Shown here: in pieces, positions 1 through 13,689 of the stretch
Numbering within the stretch: position 1 is the first letter of the stretch
Layout of the letters: each line of letters starts with the position of its first letter
Assembly (NCBI GenBank): GCA_027574665.1
Contig: CM050648.1
Coordinates: forward strand, 67,349,363 to 67,413,362
Source: Rhynochetos jubatus
Taxonomy: Eukaryota > Chordata > Aves > Eurypygiformes > Rhynochetidae
Reading direction: 5' to 3'
DNA: 64,000 bases
Notes under the pieces: model-generated
Seen by the model: the letters and a program-made list of their open reading frames with translations, nothing else
Database searches by the model: none
Told to the model about the DNA's origin: nothing
Made by a program: the position numbers and the translations under genes

Positions 1-486
1 GTATTTAAGCATTTCAAAACTATTATTTCCTTGATTTGATTTCATCGGGATATTTAGTAGCTAGATTATTTCAGTGAAACTACTTCCAATTCCTGAATTT
101 ATTCAGACATCTGCATCTTTTCAGAATCAAGGTTAGAGCAGAAATATATTTTACCTATTCTGGAGAAAAGACAGCTTTGATGGGAATATTCATGAGTGCT
201 TCTTCCAAATGAAGGCCTAAAAAAATAACAAGTAGTCTACTTGAAACTTCCTACTCAACTAATAATATTTACTCTTTTCCTTCTACAACCTTAGTAAATT
301 TCAAGAATTTGCGAAATACTCAAATAATATCAATTTAAATGCTTGTCGTTATTGATTTGGTCTTACTCAGAACTGTATGTATGCAGAAGTCATACTGCAA
401 TGAATTAGTTGTCTAGAAGCAGCCACTATGTCTCTTAAACTGTGTCTTTGGGTGAATTCCATCTTTTGTTTTTCTAAAGCTATAAA

Positions 487-606
487 TTGGAGATGGTTAA
501 ATTCAGCTGGACAAGACCCCAATCAGCATGAACTAACCTTGAAGTTAGCCCTGCTTAGAGCAGGAGGCTGGACTAGCTGAAGTCTCTCCCAACACAAATG
601 ACTACA
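487..606 (+). repeat. CR1 LINE 3'-end fragment
   Basis: This short stretch follows the 3' untranslated end of avian CR1 retrotransposons in order. It begins with a TTGGAGAT-like block, continues with CAGCTGGACAAGACCCC, then GCCCTGCTTAGAGCAGGAGG, then CTGGACTAG, and ends in a decayed CCAACACAAATGACTAC that corresponds to the usual CCAACC..AATGATTCT end. Only about 120 bp remain, so the copy is strongly 5'-truncated, as is normal for CR1. It contains no coding sequence. The divergence is high but the motif order is unmistakable to me. The subfamily is not assigned. Confidence 0.75.
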
Positions 607-2589
607 TAATTTAAGACGAAATTTAGTATGGGTTGAATATAAGAAGGACTACAGGTACCAGGGCCCAAATAAGCTATGGCAGAAGGAGGGAAAACATGGC
701 TTCCTGTTACTGAACAATAACCTCATTATATGCAAAGCTGCTTAGGAATGACATAAACCAGAAACCAGCCAAAACGAATATGAAAATGGTAACTGCAGTA
801 ACTGCAAACCCACTCCTGGACTAGAGAATCCATCAGCATGTGTGCCCTCCTCATCCAGGGACTCTCGATAATAAGGACAGAATATACTTTTTAATGCAGT
901 CAGGTTTTATGCACTTTATTTTAGAATTACCAAAAAGGTAAAAACAAACAGGCAAAACTCAAGCCAATTAACTGCTCCAAGTTAAACCTCTGTAACTGTG
1001 AAAGCGATAGCACGTATCACACAGCAGAAATGGATCCAAAAAGTTAAAAGAAATCCTTCTTAAAATACACATGACAAAGTAACGCTGACATTATTCACCA
1101 ACATCCAGAGCTGTTAGGAACATCGCCAATAGCTACCATGGTTCATAATACAATGATGCATTTTCCTATGGCAAGGCAAATAATTTCCCAGGCAGCTGAA
1201 ATAAAGTGTTGACTCTTCTTGAAAATTAATTAGCACAGAAACACAACAGAAAAAAATGAAAGGCTTCTTGTTCCTAAAGGTTATTCTGTAAGGAAATAAA
1301 TCATATGAAGGTATGAAGTGTGCTCTCCCGTACTTTATGATTAAGTGCTTAGAATATAGAGAGTCTCTAAGCCTCAGCTTTTGCTAGGAAGTTCACATCA
1401 AAGGTGAATTAAGTCTTTATTATAAATACATGGTAAAATATAGAAAGCAGAACTGCTTTAAGTTGGGAGATCCTCTGGTTTCAGTAGAAAGACCTTTCTT
1501 TCTTTTTATCGACTCATTTTACAAGCGATGTCCCAAATTTATGCTAAGAACATTTTCATGAAGCTTTTGCTCTCCTCTTGGCAGAAGGCCTTGAAATTTG
1601 TGTCAAATAAATTAGAACTAATGTCTTTGGCTAAAAAGAGGAGCCTGTTAAAGGGCAGTAGTAATCAAGACAAGATAATCATTTATCTGTGATTTTGTGG
1701 GTATTAGTCTAATATCCTGTCTATTCACAGCATGTCAAAGATAAGAGCAGTCACCGGTTTACTGTTTTTCTGCCCTCTCCTTCCTCCCTCCCTTCATCCC
1801 TCAGGCCTTGGGAGATAAAAGATAAAAAACACATATTAGGCCAATTGCAATAATATTCCACTAAAAGGGATACACTGTTACTATTATAAATTAATGCTTT
1901 AAAACTTCAGACTAAAAGAAACTACTATTAGATGACAATCTGTCCCTCAGATAATTATGCACGTGAGTAACTCTGCTCTCTGAAGAGTTTATACGATTTA
2001 CTGGAACTCCCTAGAGGTATCACCATGCACATGTGAACCTATTTACAGGACTGGGACTGTAGTTCCAAACAACAGTCATGGTAATGATTCCCAACAAAGT
2101 TTCAGGGTGGAAGATAATCAAGACAGATACCTCATGGGGATTTTTGTAAATTCTACTGTTTCTATATGCAGGAATTTATATCTTAGAGCTTAAACCTGAT
2201 GCTTGCGCTGGTCACTACAGATACTATTCAAAAAACCCCAGAATCTCAAATATGTTGAACTTCAGTCTAGGTGCTTGCTACTAGTTAGAGATTTAATCCT
2301 GTTCATTTTGTCACCTTGCTAACTTTGAAGGCTCTCCTTCCTGATGGGAAACCACATCTAAAGGTCAAATAAAGGACCTAAGTGTCCATTCTGTAGTCTT
2401 TATAGCCACATTCCTGTCATGCAGTGATACAAAGCAGCCTCGAGAGCTGACTCTAAGAGCTCCTGCATGCAGAACCTTTAGGCTGGCACTAGTTAGTGAA
2501 GGGAAAGCAGTTTTCAGCTTCAATTTTTTTTATAACCTGCTTTTTGGCATAAGCATGAGTATTCTCCCTTAACTATGTTGAGAGTTGAG
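607..2589. other. Non-coding AT-rich DNA, no gene seen
   Basis: No ORF of notable length and no recognised repeat, RNA gene or promoter was found here. The stretch near 1800-1900 is compact and AT-rich in the way conserved non-coding DNA often is, but nothing in it identifies a function. Confidence 0.6.
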
Positions 2590-2900
2590 GCTTAGTTCAC
2601 CTCCTAATTAATTAAGGCAAAGTAATTTATTTAAAATGAAATTATTTTGTTATTGTGCACAGTGGCTAACCTTTCACATCTGATATATTGTATAGATCTT
2701 TTATTTTATTTACAAATGTCTGTTTAAAGAAATGATTAGTTCTGTAATTTGTTCAGCAAGGCTTCTTTATAGCAAAGCCCTCCTGGGGACTCTTATGCAA
2801 ATAAAATCCATCTGGAGATTAGAAGTAATGCAGGTGAAATTATAAACAATATACTTAATTTTTAGGAGGATTTAAAGGGATATAAAAGCACACTTCATTA
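2590..2900. promoter_or_regulatory. Candidate regulatory block: homeobox, octamer and TATA-like motifs
   Basis: The block holds a TAATTAATTA homeodomain-type core near 2605, a perfect POU octamer ATGCAAAT at 2795-2802, and a TATAAAAG box at 2881-2888 about 80 bp downstream. These motifs are seen directly. Their arrangement would suit an enhancer or a weak promoter. In AT-rich DNA such motifs also occur by chance, so function is inferred only. No ORF or splice structure follows the TATA-like box. Confidence 0.25.
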
Positions 2901-5690
2901 GAAAATCCAAGCTACCAACACATGTCCTAGTCACTCTTTCACAAGAGTGCTGCTACATAGAGCATCAGCTTTCTTTGAGGTCTTCCCCAAACCATTGAAA
3001 TCTGGCCCATATCATATATGCAAGTAATTTATGTAATTTTTTTTTTTCATAGTTTATCACATAGCTTTTCACATTTGGCAGTTTCCTTTTAAGCAGTGAA
3101 ATTTAAATAAATTGAACGTTGCCAAATTGCTATTACTTTTTCCAAATTATCTCTCTTCGACCCTTATAATTGCAATTGTAAAGAAACCATGATTTCATGG
3201 ACAATGGTCCATGTCTGGCAGTGAAGTGCCATGTGACCAGTCTCCTACTTCAGAAAGCTTCAGCTGAAGCGAATTCCTGGAAAAGATATGGAATGAAATC
3301 TTGACAAATGTCTTTGCTCATTTGCTCCAGGACAATACTAAGCTTGGTGAACAATGAGCCTCAGAGTTTTCCTGACGTTGTACCTAGGACTACGAGGTAT
3401 GCAAGTATTCCTAGTACTTTTAGAGGCGTACAGGAAGCACAGACAAAGTGACAGAACCTGTGAAAAAGTGAGATAGAAGAGGAATGGAATGACTGTATTT
3501 TACAGGCGAGATTGAAATAAAAAATGTCGCTGTGCAGTGTGGATCTGGTGATAAGCAGTGATTACAGCATCCAAAGAGGAAGTAAGGATGCATTTTCTAT
3601 GACCCATCTTACACTCCGTAGCCTGCACCAGTTCTCTCATCTTCTGTATGGTGGAGAACCTGGTTTCTCCAGGATGCTGGTGTAATGGCAGAGTGGGAAG
3701 AAAAACCTGCTCAAAATTAGAAAAATTTTCAGTGCTGTCAGCAGTTCATTAGATTATGTATTCTAGCTAACTGCAACCTATTATAGCTATTAGAAAATTA
3801 TTTTATTTAGTTTCTTTTATTTCAAAATTAAATTGGGCCATGAGTGGATGTTATCAGGATCTGTATTATAGAAATTAATTAAAAGTTTGTAGGTACTGTT
3901 TTCTGTAGCTATGGAAGAGCAAAATAGCATAAAAGGAATGTCTTAGTTGTCTCCACTTTAAAAGTATATGTGCTATTGAAATGTCAAGTCACAGAGTTTC
4001 ACGCAGTATGGACATTCAGTACAATTTAAAAACCAGGCTTACTTCCACAATCTGAAAATATGACTCCTGATTTCTGTAATTTAAAATGTGTATATTCTAT
4101 ACAACCTAGTCCTGCTTTATCACTCCATCACAAGGTAAGCCCTCAAAGACAGCCTGGAGGGTTTTTTTTCTGTTTGTTTGTTTTGTTGTGGTTCCCCCCC
4201 AACCCATGAAAGAAAAGAACGGACAGCAAATAGAAGGAAAGAAAAAGGAAAGGAGGAAAAATATTGCTGACATTTGCAGGGGAGGAATCTGCTATTAAAG
4301 TCCTCATTTGGGACACATATTTACTTTTATATGATGGACTTTGTCCACCATTAGGAGTGGAAAAAATGAAGGGAGATAACTTTGAAAGGTTTGATATATT
4401 TGTAAAGTGCATACAAAGGAAAAAAATGGTGCCTTTTGTTTCTCTTTGTGAAGACTAGCTGAGTTTCCTGGGTTTAATTTTAAAAATAAAAAACTATAAC
4501 TGAATAATTTAGACAGTTCTAACACGGAAACAACCTTTGTTCTTTTGTGTACTTAGAGTCACAGGAAGAGAAATGTTTGGCATCAAGAAGCACCATGAGT
4601 AATATCAACATTTTATCAAAATGAGAATATATTGTCCAACTGGTGTTTCACCTTGAGCACTGAAAGACATTCACTTTTGTCTTCATGAGTTAAAAGTCAC
4701 TCATTTTCCAAGAAGATCAAAATGTACAGTTTCTCAAATTGTTTAATGTAAGAAAAAAGATACATTTCAGGTTACAAATAATGCTTCTCAGTACAAAAGA
4801 GGTATGGGATTGTTCTCTTCTGACTTCTGCAGAAAGCTGGAGTCTCTGCAGATTGTCAGAAAGACAACATTCTTAGCAGGACAGTCAGCAATCAGAATAA
4901 GTCAGATGATAGGAGATGTGTGAAAGCACTGTTGTCAGAGAGAGGCACACTATTATTGCAGTATTTTTGCAGAAAAAATGCTGTAGAAAGAAAGGAAAGA
5001 CAATTGTAGTCTTCTTGTATCATCAGAAAGTGGGGCTGCAGTCACGGAACTCTGGCTTAAAAAGCTCTTAAATTCAACCAGATCTCTCAAATCTAGATTC
5101 ACGGTGTACAACCTAATTTTCATCTGTAAAGAGGCAAAGCCCTTCTTCTTATGAGGAGTGAATTCAATGGAAAGTCCAAGAGGGAGAATCTTCTAGGAAT
5201 TTGTCTTCGATAAAACTATTTCCAAGTAAAGACACTATCGATCACTAAAAGGCTTGAACTTTAAGGTGAACCATCCAGAATAAGAAAATGTGAAAATTAA
5301 GGCTATCTGTGAAGCTTTTCTATATTTGCTTCACAGCACATGTCTCATCTGAGACCATAGAGTATCACACAATATTTCCCTCCTATGGAGGATGTGCCAG
5401 CTGGTAACGTCATGCTTTCTTGCTTTTTTTTAATTGCAGTTCAGCAGCGTGTTGGCTTGCATGTCACTGCCCACCCTTAATCTTTATATACATTACACCC
5501 TGCAACTCTGATTAATCTTTTAAACATTCTTCCACATCTAACTGCTGCTCCTGTTGGGTTTTTTTTCCAAACATTGCTGACTGTGATGTGAGTCAGAGAC
5601 TGCAGGTTTTTATGACAGTTCCTGGGAAGCTAAGACATGTGTCATATTTGTTTTATATTTGCAATGCATTTCTCTGTTTTATTTTTCTGG
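2901..5690. other. Non-coding DNA, no gene seen
   Basis: Only short ORFs lie here, around 4143-4525, on both strands, and none resembles a known protein. Simple sequence includes a poly-T run near 3038, and a T-rich tract near 4162 followed by seven C at 4194-4200. No repeat family was recognised. Confidence 0.6.
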
Positions 5691-5694
5691 GTTA

Positions 5695-5805
5695 TGTATT
5701 ATTCTATATGTTTATGTGCATGTGTACGCATATATGTGTGTATGTACATATAACATTTACATATGTGTAATACATATGAACATATATATGTATACATAAA
5801 ACATT
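5695..5805. repeat. Imperfect TA/TG/CA-rich low-complexity tract
   Basis: The tract consists of TATATG, GTGTATGTACATA, ACATATG and ATATATGTATACATA-like words, with mostly alternating purine and pyrimidine. It looks like a degenerate (TG/CA/TA) microsatellite. The ORF ending here, a run of Met, Cys, His and Tyr residues, is an artefact of the repeat. The alternating pattern could favour non-B DNA. Confidence 0.7.
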
Positions 5806-8800
5806 TCTCTGTTATATATCTGTGTAGATATTGCTTCTATAATATGTACACTTTCTTCTTCTTAATCTTACCAAGACTTTTGTATAGAATGTGTTAGCAT
5901 CTTTAGAAAAAAAGAGGAAACATGAAAAAAAAGAATTATTTTTTCAGTGGTTTGTGCTGCACACCACACATTTTGGAAGGTCAGTAGAAACAATTTTGCT
6001 GCACGTCGAACCTACTGACAGGGTATCTGTTAATGGACTTAACAAAGCCTGCTAGAGGATGTGGCACTTGCATCTGAATGTCAGGCCTGCTTTGATTTCT
6101 GCTGAAGTCCAGTGCAGTCTTTCTTAAGCTGCCTGTTTTCTAAGTTTATCTATCTTGTTTATCTTGTGCAAAAAGTACTGCAGGCCTGCAGCCTGACATT
6201 GTGGAGGCCTACCCTCTCATATTTCAAAGTTCCACCTTCAATAATTTTCCTTGTCATACTGTCCAAGAAAGTTTATTATCACTTGAAAGTTAAAAAGCAA
6301 GGTTTTCAGTCTTCTCATGATTAAAAATAGCAGAACAGTTCAAACTTCTTACCCCCAAAGTGATAATTTCAGACCTAGGAAGAACTGGAAAATTTGTTGT
6401 CATTAGCATCTCGAGAACATATTCTGGAGTAGAAAAATTATCAGAAGAATTGGTATTAGCTGACATCTTTTATGGGATATTTCATAGCTAATGCAAAGAA
6501 CAACCAGATTTAGTGAATAAATTCTATTTCCTTCAGAAAAAAAATATTTTTTTTTGTCCAGGTGAAGAGTATGTTGGCTCAGCAGTGAAAGAAACTTGCA
6601 CTGTCTATGCTGTATGTGGGCTGTCAGTAAATAAAGAAGTTCAATTTCCAGGACTGTCAATAAATATATTATGTATGAGGTTTTTCATTATGTTTAGATG
6701 CAACTTGAGGTATTGTCTCTGCCTTCTTGGAACTAAAGCTATTTTTCTCGAGTAGAATAGGATTCCCTTCCCACATATTTGCAAATACATTGTTAATAAG
6801 CCAACAGATTGCATTTAAAGACAGCAAACAGGTTATTTTTCTTTTCTCTTGATTCCTTCTGGGTGCTTTGAGTGAACTGAAAGGTGATCTTAAACTTCTT
6901 TTTACACTGACTTCATATACTGAGAAATGCAACGTTTGTAGATAAACACTCTCACTTTTAATGAAAGTTATTAGCTATCAACATTTTGCTTGGAGGCATA
7001 AGCCATAGCCCAAACTCCATTCAAATCCATTAAATATGCTTGAGACCCAGCTGTCAATAGGCACCATGAAGTAAATTTAATTTTCAGAGTCAATACAGAG
7101 CACAGCTGCATTAAGCATAGGATAATTCTGGCACATTATTAATTTGAATAGCCATGTAAGGCATTGTCTAGACAAGATATAAGCCCAAGTTTTCATAGGC
7201 AATCTGTACATAAAATGAAGTATGTCAAGGTTGTAAAGAATACTAATAACACAGATCTGGCCTATTAACCAATATTGATTGCTCTTACTGTGACACGGTC
7301 CAGTAACTTTAGAGGTGAAATAGTAAGATGTTGAGCACTACTGCTTCTTTTTGAAAAGCAACACTAAGCATGGTCTTTTTCAGATGAGGCTTGAAGGCAC
7401 GTGATCTCAAATGTTTACTAGCATTCTGCATGATGTCTAGTAATCTATTTCTGTGGATTGGGCCATTTTAAAAATAGGAGAGTTCATCAGATATAGCAAT
7501 TAGTCTTGCTAGTCATACGAGGCATTTTTATTTCAAATTCTGTCAATATTTGATTTTTTTCGCAATAATTGAACCTATTCTTTGCATAAATAAAGTCTGT
7601 TTTAGAAGGCTAAGCAAATTTATACTTGATACTTATACTATTTATACATAGGTGTACAGAGTCTGTGTAACATTTCCAAGAGAAAGAAATAAAAAAGGAA
7701 AATTAATCTTCTGAAAACTGTACAACTCTGTAGTAAAATTGTTCCAAATTATTTCTGTCATCCTGTATGAACTGTTCAGTGACTGAGTACTTTGGTGCTT
7801 GTGCTGTTCTGTGTGCAAATGGACTGGTAGCACTAAAACGTTATTGAAGTAAATCTGCTTCACTTTCAGATGATACTGTAACAATCTTTGGCCTGTATTT
7901 TATGGATTCTTTCATACATAAGTATGACTAACACTCTTACTTTTACCTTAGTTAGTGCAATACCAGAAAGTATTCTTAATAAATTTATGATTTTAGATCT
8001 GTTTATACTTTTATATATAATAATTATTTACATAAATACAGTATTTATTTGGACAAAATGTACTGCAACAGTGAATCGAAGAAGTTAATTTTAAAAGTAG
8101 TAAATTATTTCCTTGCACTTGTTTAAAATTTGTGTTTCAATGAAATCAAGTGTTCCCATAGACTTTTATTATATAACATTTAGTTAGTCTTATCTGGAAT
8201 GAAGGCTGATTATTAAATTATATGCTAACCATTAACTGGCTTCTTAGTCGTCTGGTTTTTAAACAACGTTTTATAGTATTCTTAGTCTTCCCTCATTACG
8301 AAATGCAAGCATTCAGAATTTATGAGACTGAAGTAAAAGAAAAAATTTTTAAAAATCTAAAGAATGAAAAATATTTTCAGCATGTAAAATTTTTTTTATT
8401 GTTGTTTGTTTTTTGTTTGTTTTTTTTTTTTTAATTGTCAGGTGAGGTTCTCGGGAAAAAGTCTGACCTTAGGAATATAGACTTTGAAAGGGGTAATAAA
8501 TACTTCAATATTTGCAACAAAATCATGAGAATTGGCAATACCTAAAACTTTTGTACTTCTGCTGATGATTTTCTTTAAGGAATCTTACTGCTGGTTGGTG
8601 TTCCTTGGGACATGAAACAAATTTGTGGTCCCACTGAACCTCAGTCACTCAAATGCACTGTTGCAGTCTGTAGTTTTAGAGATTCATGTTTTCTGAGTAT
8701 TTGAGCTTGCTAACATTGCACCTCTTTAAAGAAAACCTCTTTTTAACATATAGAACAATCAGATCAAGGAACATTTATTATGTTTGTTGCCTGCTTCATA

Positions 8801-10560
8801 ATTGCCTTTTGGTATGCCTTGAAGTCTGCAGTTAAATAATATTTGCTATTAGAATAAATATAGTTTCCTTTTTGATTCCTGGATGTATATATTTTCCCCT
8901 CCAGGTTTTTTAATTTATAACATCTATATCAGGTTAAGTATGATTGTATTTTTTTTCCTGAATAAGTTCGAATTGCACACAGGATATTACAAAATAATCA
9001 GTATTGCTTTGCTAGCATATTACTGACATTTTATGATAAAAAGTTTTGACTTACATATTTTGAATTCTGTAGTATTCTGACTACTGAAAAATCTGTTCTT
9101 CAGGTTGTTTCACAAACTTTTTTCTCTTCCGTCTCACCTCATGATCTTTCAAGTGTAGTTCAAGAGTCTGTAATTTTCCTACAATTCATTACAGCAAAAA
9201 GGGTGATTTTACAATTTCTAAAAATCTCTCCTTTTTGATTTTCAGTTTGCATTTTCATAGCTAAGCAGACCTGTTGATTCCTACATGTAGTTAATTTCTG
9301 CTAAGTATTTCAAATTTTCATTTGTTTTGATATCTGCCTAGGCCATCATATTTTCCTTTGGGTTTCTTTATCCTATTGTTATCCAGCAAAGATAATTTTT
9401 GGAGGCCTGTGAATCTGAAGTCCCATGGCCATCATTCCTGCAAACTGGCCAGGATGTTGATGTGGGTGAGAAATTGAGGGAACATATTCAGTCATTTCGC
9501 ATTTTGTGATAAGGAAATCCTTCTGGAGTTTCATCTGGAATAGTCATACTATACATATATACTGCACAGTCCTTCTCAGATGAAGGGGGCATCTTCTGCA
9601 CATGTAGAAACCTTCCTCTCTTTTTTCAGTAGTGTGTGACCTGAAATCTTGGATCTGAATATACATGAATATTGAAAAAGAGTGATTTTGATGCAAACCT
9701 GGACGTTTTGTCTAAACACAGCTACAGTTACAAAACATTTTTCTTACACACATGAATACCCCTTTTAAGAAGGAATTGAAGGTTTTGTACCGTTCTTACA
9801 TAGTGATGGGAAGTGTCACAGTCACTTGGCCAACGTGGAGCTAAAGAATCAGAAGTCCCCTTGAACAGAGAAAGAAACAGAAGACTCTAAAGATGTGTTA
9901 AATTGACTCCTACTTGTATCAGTAGCTTTCAACATGTAGTGTACTTCAGAAAATATTGAACTCTAAATCAATTTACAGCAGGTCTCATCAAAATGCTGCA
10001 AATGGTATACAAACCCAAAAGTTACCTTCTTCTTTGAAACATACTGAAGCCATTGAGATTTATATTATCCGTGTCTTTACCTCCACTACCAAATGGCCTG
10101 GAGGTCTGAGCTACTGCCTGGAATTTCAAACTGCAAGAGAGAAACTTTCTAAAATAAAAATGCATTGGTCTGCTAACACAATGCTACACCAGTAGTATCG
10201 CTGAACATAACCAATAAAAATTGCCATATACCAATATCATGTTTGTATTCCAGTAATAAGAACAGGAATCTGCTTTTTTTTAGCAAATCTGGCCTGTGGA
10301 TGTTTTAAAGAAGGCTCTATGCTTTCATCAGAGTAGAAAAAATTCTAACTGATTTATGCAAAGGCAGCTGAAATTTTAAGGCAGTTGAAAAAGATGACTA
10401 CTAAGAGAAGAGAACACAATCTACTAGTGTTTTGGAGAGAATAATTTGAAGTGTCTTCTTTGTGTAAAAAACAATTAACAAAATAATTTCAAAATCAAGG
10501 AGATCAGTTAATATTTTTTTTAATCAAAATGTTATCTCACGTATGCTCTCTGTGCACAGC
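5806..10560. other. Non-coding DNA, no gene seen
   Basis: This is about 4.7 kb of AT-rich sequence with small spurious ORFs on both strands. A T-rich, TTTG-rich low-complexity tract occurs near 8390-8433. No transposon, exon or RNA gene was recognised. Confidence 0.6.
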
Positions 10561-10579
10561 AATGTCATATTATGACATT
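10561..10579. repeat. Perfect 19-bp palindrome
   Basis: The sequence AATGTCATATTATGACATT has two exactly complementary 9-bp arms around a single central base. It could be a dyad binding site for a dimeric factor or chance. The flanks carry no other dyad structure. The palindrome is seen directly; any function is unknown. Confidence 0.85.
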
Positions 10580-11360
10580 AAGGTATCTTGTAATGCATTG
10601 CTTACATTTGAGATGGGGAAGCAGCAAAAAGCTGTGGGCTAACTTCTAAAAATTTTTAGACTATAACCAACAGTCCCAATAGTGTTTTTGTATTCCTGGA
10701 TCTGAGAAAAGCTCAACTGTGCCTTAGATGTGCATTTCATCCCTCTCCTGCCATGCACTGGTTTCTTCTGCCAGTAAAAATCCTAGATGCATAAACTGGC
10801 AGGAATCACGGCATACCCTGGGCAGCCTTCTCCACTTTGAATAATGGTAAGACTGGGAGTAGAGAGCGCCCTGTTGAGCGTTGCTGCCCCTTTACACCCA
10901 TTGCTTCTTCTGCTGCAATGGAGCCCCTGGAGTCCCAGCAAAATGTTCATTTTCCTTTCACGACAGTCAGGCACAAAGCACCAGAGGAGGAAGTGAAAAC
11001 AACAAAGAATAAGACACTAGCAATTAGTTCAGGTATTTTTCACTCCCATTAAACATTTCAGAAGGTGACCCATGCTGAGAAATTGTCAGCACTTCACTAC
11101 TGCAATTATGGCTCCGGTGGAAATCTTAGTGAAGCTAATGAGTGCTTTCATGTACAGACGGCCTGTTGGATGAGTATCATTACTCAATGTACAACCTGGG
11201 AGAACGGCTGCAGACAAGACGGGTGCCCTACCAGGCTGTGCACTCCACCAGCACATTGCAAAGTGCAGATACAACCCCTGCCTCAGGTTTTTTACAGTCA
11301 GGCTGTAGGCACAGGCGAAGAGGAAGGAAGCATCTCAGCATTGTTCAGCTCCGGGCCAGA
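10580..11360. other. Slightly GC-richer non-coding DNA with overlapping short ORFs
   Basis: Several ORFs of 62-112 codons overlap here on both strands and in different frames, for example 11065-11388 and 11142-11480. None has a recognisable domain, and overlapping frames of similar length suggest composition rather than coding. A diverged exon cannot be ruled out by eye. Confidence 0.45.
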
Positions 11361-11369
11361 TCTCAGAAA

Positions 11370-11468
11370 CAACGAGATAATCCACTGAAGGTCACACAGA
11401 AAGTCTGTGGCAGAGCAAGACAGGGAATGCAGATCTTCCCAGGTGAAATCCAGTCATTTCAGCACTTG
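11370..11468 (+). repeat. MIR/L2-like SINE fragment
   Basis: The segment carries the signature GGTCACACAGAAAGTCTGTGGCAGAGC-type block (11391-11416), followed by a decayed GGGAATGCAGATCTTCCCAGG that corresponds to the usual 'aacccaggtctccc' block. This order is characteristic of the 3' half of MIR/L2-related SINEs shared by amniotes. The fragment is old and partial, with no tRNA-like head recognised. The family is given from remembered consensus features. Confidence 0.6.
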
Positions 11469-13685
11469 ATTCTTGTTTAATTCTGCTCATTCACATGAGC
11501 AAATGAAGCACATTTTCTGAGCAATGCTGTACAGGGATTGAGTCTGCCCAGCCACTCTTCTTTCCCACAGCGTATCTCTTTCACTATGGTTTTCTTTAAT
11601 AGACTGTAAGTTACTGACTATATGCAGGTAGCAATAATGAATGATATAATTAGCTAGATAATTCTGTTTTTCTTCAGTAGACGCTTAATAGTTTGTATAA
11701 GAAAGCACTAGATTCCTTTCAACTGTTGTTGTTATTTGCATATGCTGAAACCACAAAGGACATTGATTATTTTAACTATGCTCAATTTGCCTTTGAAACA
11801 GACATTCTAAAAAGCAAAAGAGCTTAAACAAACATGAAAGTAATCTAATACTGACATAAACATGAAAGATAATAAGATTACTATGAATTGATCTAAATAT
11901 TACTTAAAATAATTAGAAATGATTTTCTCATGGTATACCATTTAAGCTAAGCTGCTTTTTAATATTACTTAGAAAAACAAGCAGGGCTCCAGAATTTTAG
12001 TTGTTGTTGTTTATGACATTCAGTAAAACAATGGGCAAATACTACTTTCCCTTTATTGCTTTATATTTTGCATACAGTTTGTAACCAACTAGTCTAGTTT
12101 TCCAGCCAATTTTGTAAGGGCAGGATTGTTGCCATGTTAATACTGTATCATTTTATTACTTTAAATCATGAACCAATTGGGCTTTTTTTCTTTCTTGGCA
12201 CCATTTCTACTAGTTAACTTTATGAAAAGCAGTAACATGAAGGAAACAAGCCATGCTAATAACCCTTACAGCCACCAAACAAAAATGGCATGCTTAGAAA
12301 AAAGTACCAGTTAAATTTCAGTGTAGTTTGTCAAATTAGCTATGGGGGCCAAGCCCCAAGTTAACTCAGTTTGGCACTGCTTTCACTGCCTCGGTCCCCA
12401 GTGATTTATTGGAAGTTTGGGTCTTGTAAGAAACATAGCATTTGGTTTGCTTCCTAAGGATTGCCCAAATTATCTGAACATAACTAGATTTTGGAAAATA
12501 GGATTAAAATCTGATAACACCAGATTTTCCTTCAAGATTTAAAGATCTACCTGGTTTTAACCAGTCTGGCAAGTGTTTTCTCTTGTAATTTAAGAATTAC
12601 TTTTCCTGATTAGAAGGAAACAAAAGATATTGTTTGGATAAAGTATTTTCCACTAATTGTTGAATATTTTAAACTCTAAAGTGAATTTAAAAATAAATCC
12701 ACAGAGGAAAGACATCTGGGTAGTTTGGTAGAAATATGAGGACTTTCATTGTGTTTGCTATTCAGCTCTTCAGTCTGGGTTTATGAGGTTTTCCTCTACA
12801 TGCCAAATCTAAGAAAAAAGATGAATGCCCTTTTTGTCTTTAAAGATTGCCATTTGTACATATTTATCAAGGTGTTTCATTACATGTAATTATACTTTCT
12901 GTACAGCTGTATTTCGAAGTCAGGTAGGAAAGGCTTGGAGAGAGATCTCAACAATTGCTCATGGAGCACAAAGTACAGCAGCAGTTTAGAAGGCAGGAAG
13001 TTTTCTGACTTGAGTGTAAAAAGAAAGGACCTTGATACATGGCAGCTGCTGTTCTTCCATGTTGGAGAAAGAATAATTCCTTCCTGGCCCACTCTTTCCC
13101 CCAGCTTGTCATTGGACTCATGACATTGGGACCCCTCACGATGAACACTTGGTTTTCCCAGGACAAGCGAAGGCAATGCCTCTTTGGCCTACTGAAACCT
13201 AATAAGAGCCTTATGCCATGATGACTTTTGAGGCAGTATTATCACAAAGGGAGTCCCATGAAAATATCCATTAAAGCAATTGACTTACAAGGTCAGGCAT
13301 GGAATGCCTGTGACAAAGAAAACGGAGGAGAAAACAGGGCCAGAAGCATACAATGGAAAGTAAAGGGAAAAACAACACTATGTTGCCACAGATTCATGGG
13401 GGAACATAGAAAAAAACATGTACTTTTTTAGGAGCTTCAAATACAAGATTTAGATTCCCATTCTCCTGCCTTCCTTACTCCATGCTATCCCACCATCACC
13501 TTCCTTAATGCTGGAGGTATCTGCATTTCTTACCTGCCTGTTTCTACCAGAGAAACACCCAAGACCCCAGAATTTCATAGACCAAGCTGTCACTGTCTAG
13601 CCAGAACTGTGCTGTAATGCTAGTCTCATGCTCAAGACCTCATAAGCTTAAAAAGCAAGGTGTGCTTCTGCCCGTCTCACTTGCA
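11469..13685. other. Non-coding DNA with possible conserved blocks
   Basis: No gene was recognised. Around 11730-11790 there is an octamer-type ATTTGCAT, a CATATG E-box and an AACCACA Runt-type motif close together. Around 12340-12400 there is a GGGGGCCAAGCCCC dyad beside TTTGGCA. Both look like regulatory DNA but are unproven. Short ORFs at 12880-13430 lie on both strands and look spurious. Confidence 0.4.
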
Positions 13686-13689
13686 AGCT

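Noticed and set aside
11065-11480. Two overlapping plus-strand ORFs (107 and 112 codons)
   Set aside because: They overlap in different frames and run into an MIR/L2-like repeat, so a conserved coding exon is unlikely.
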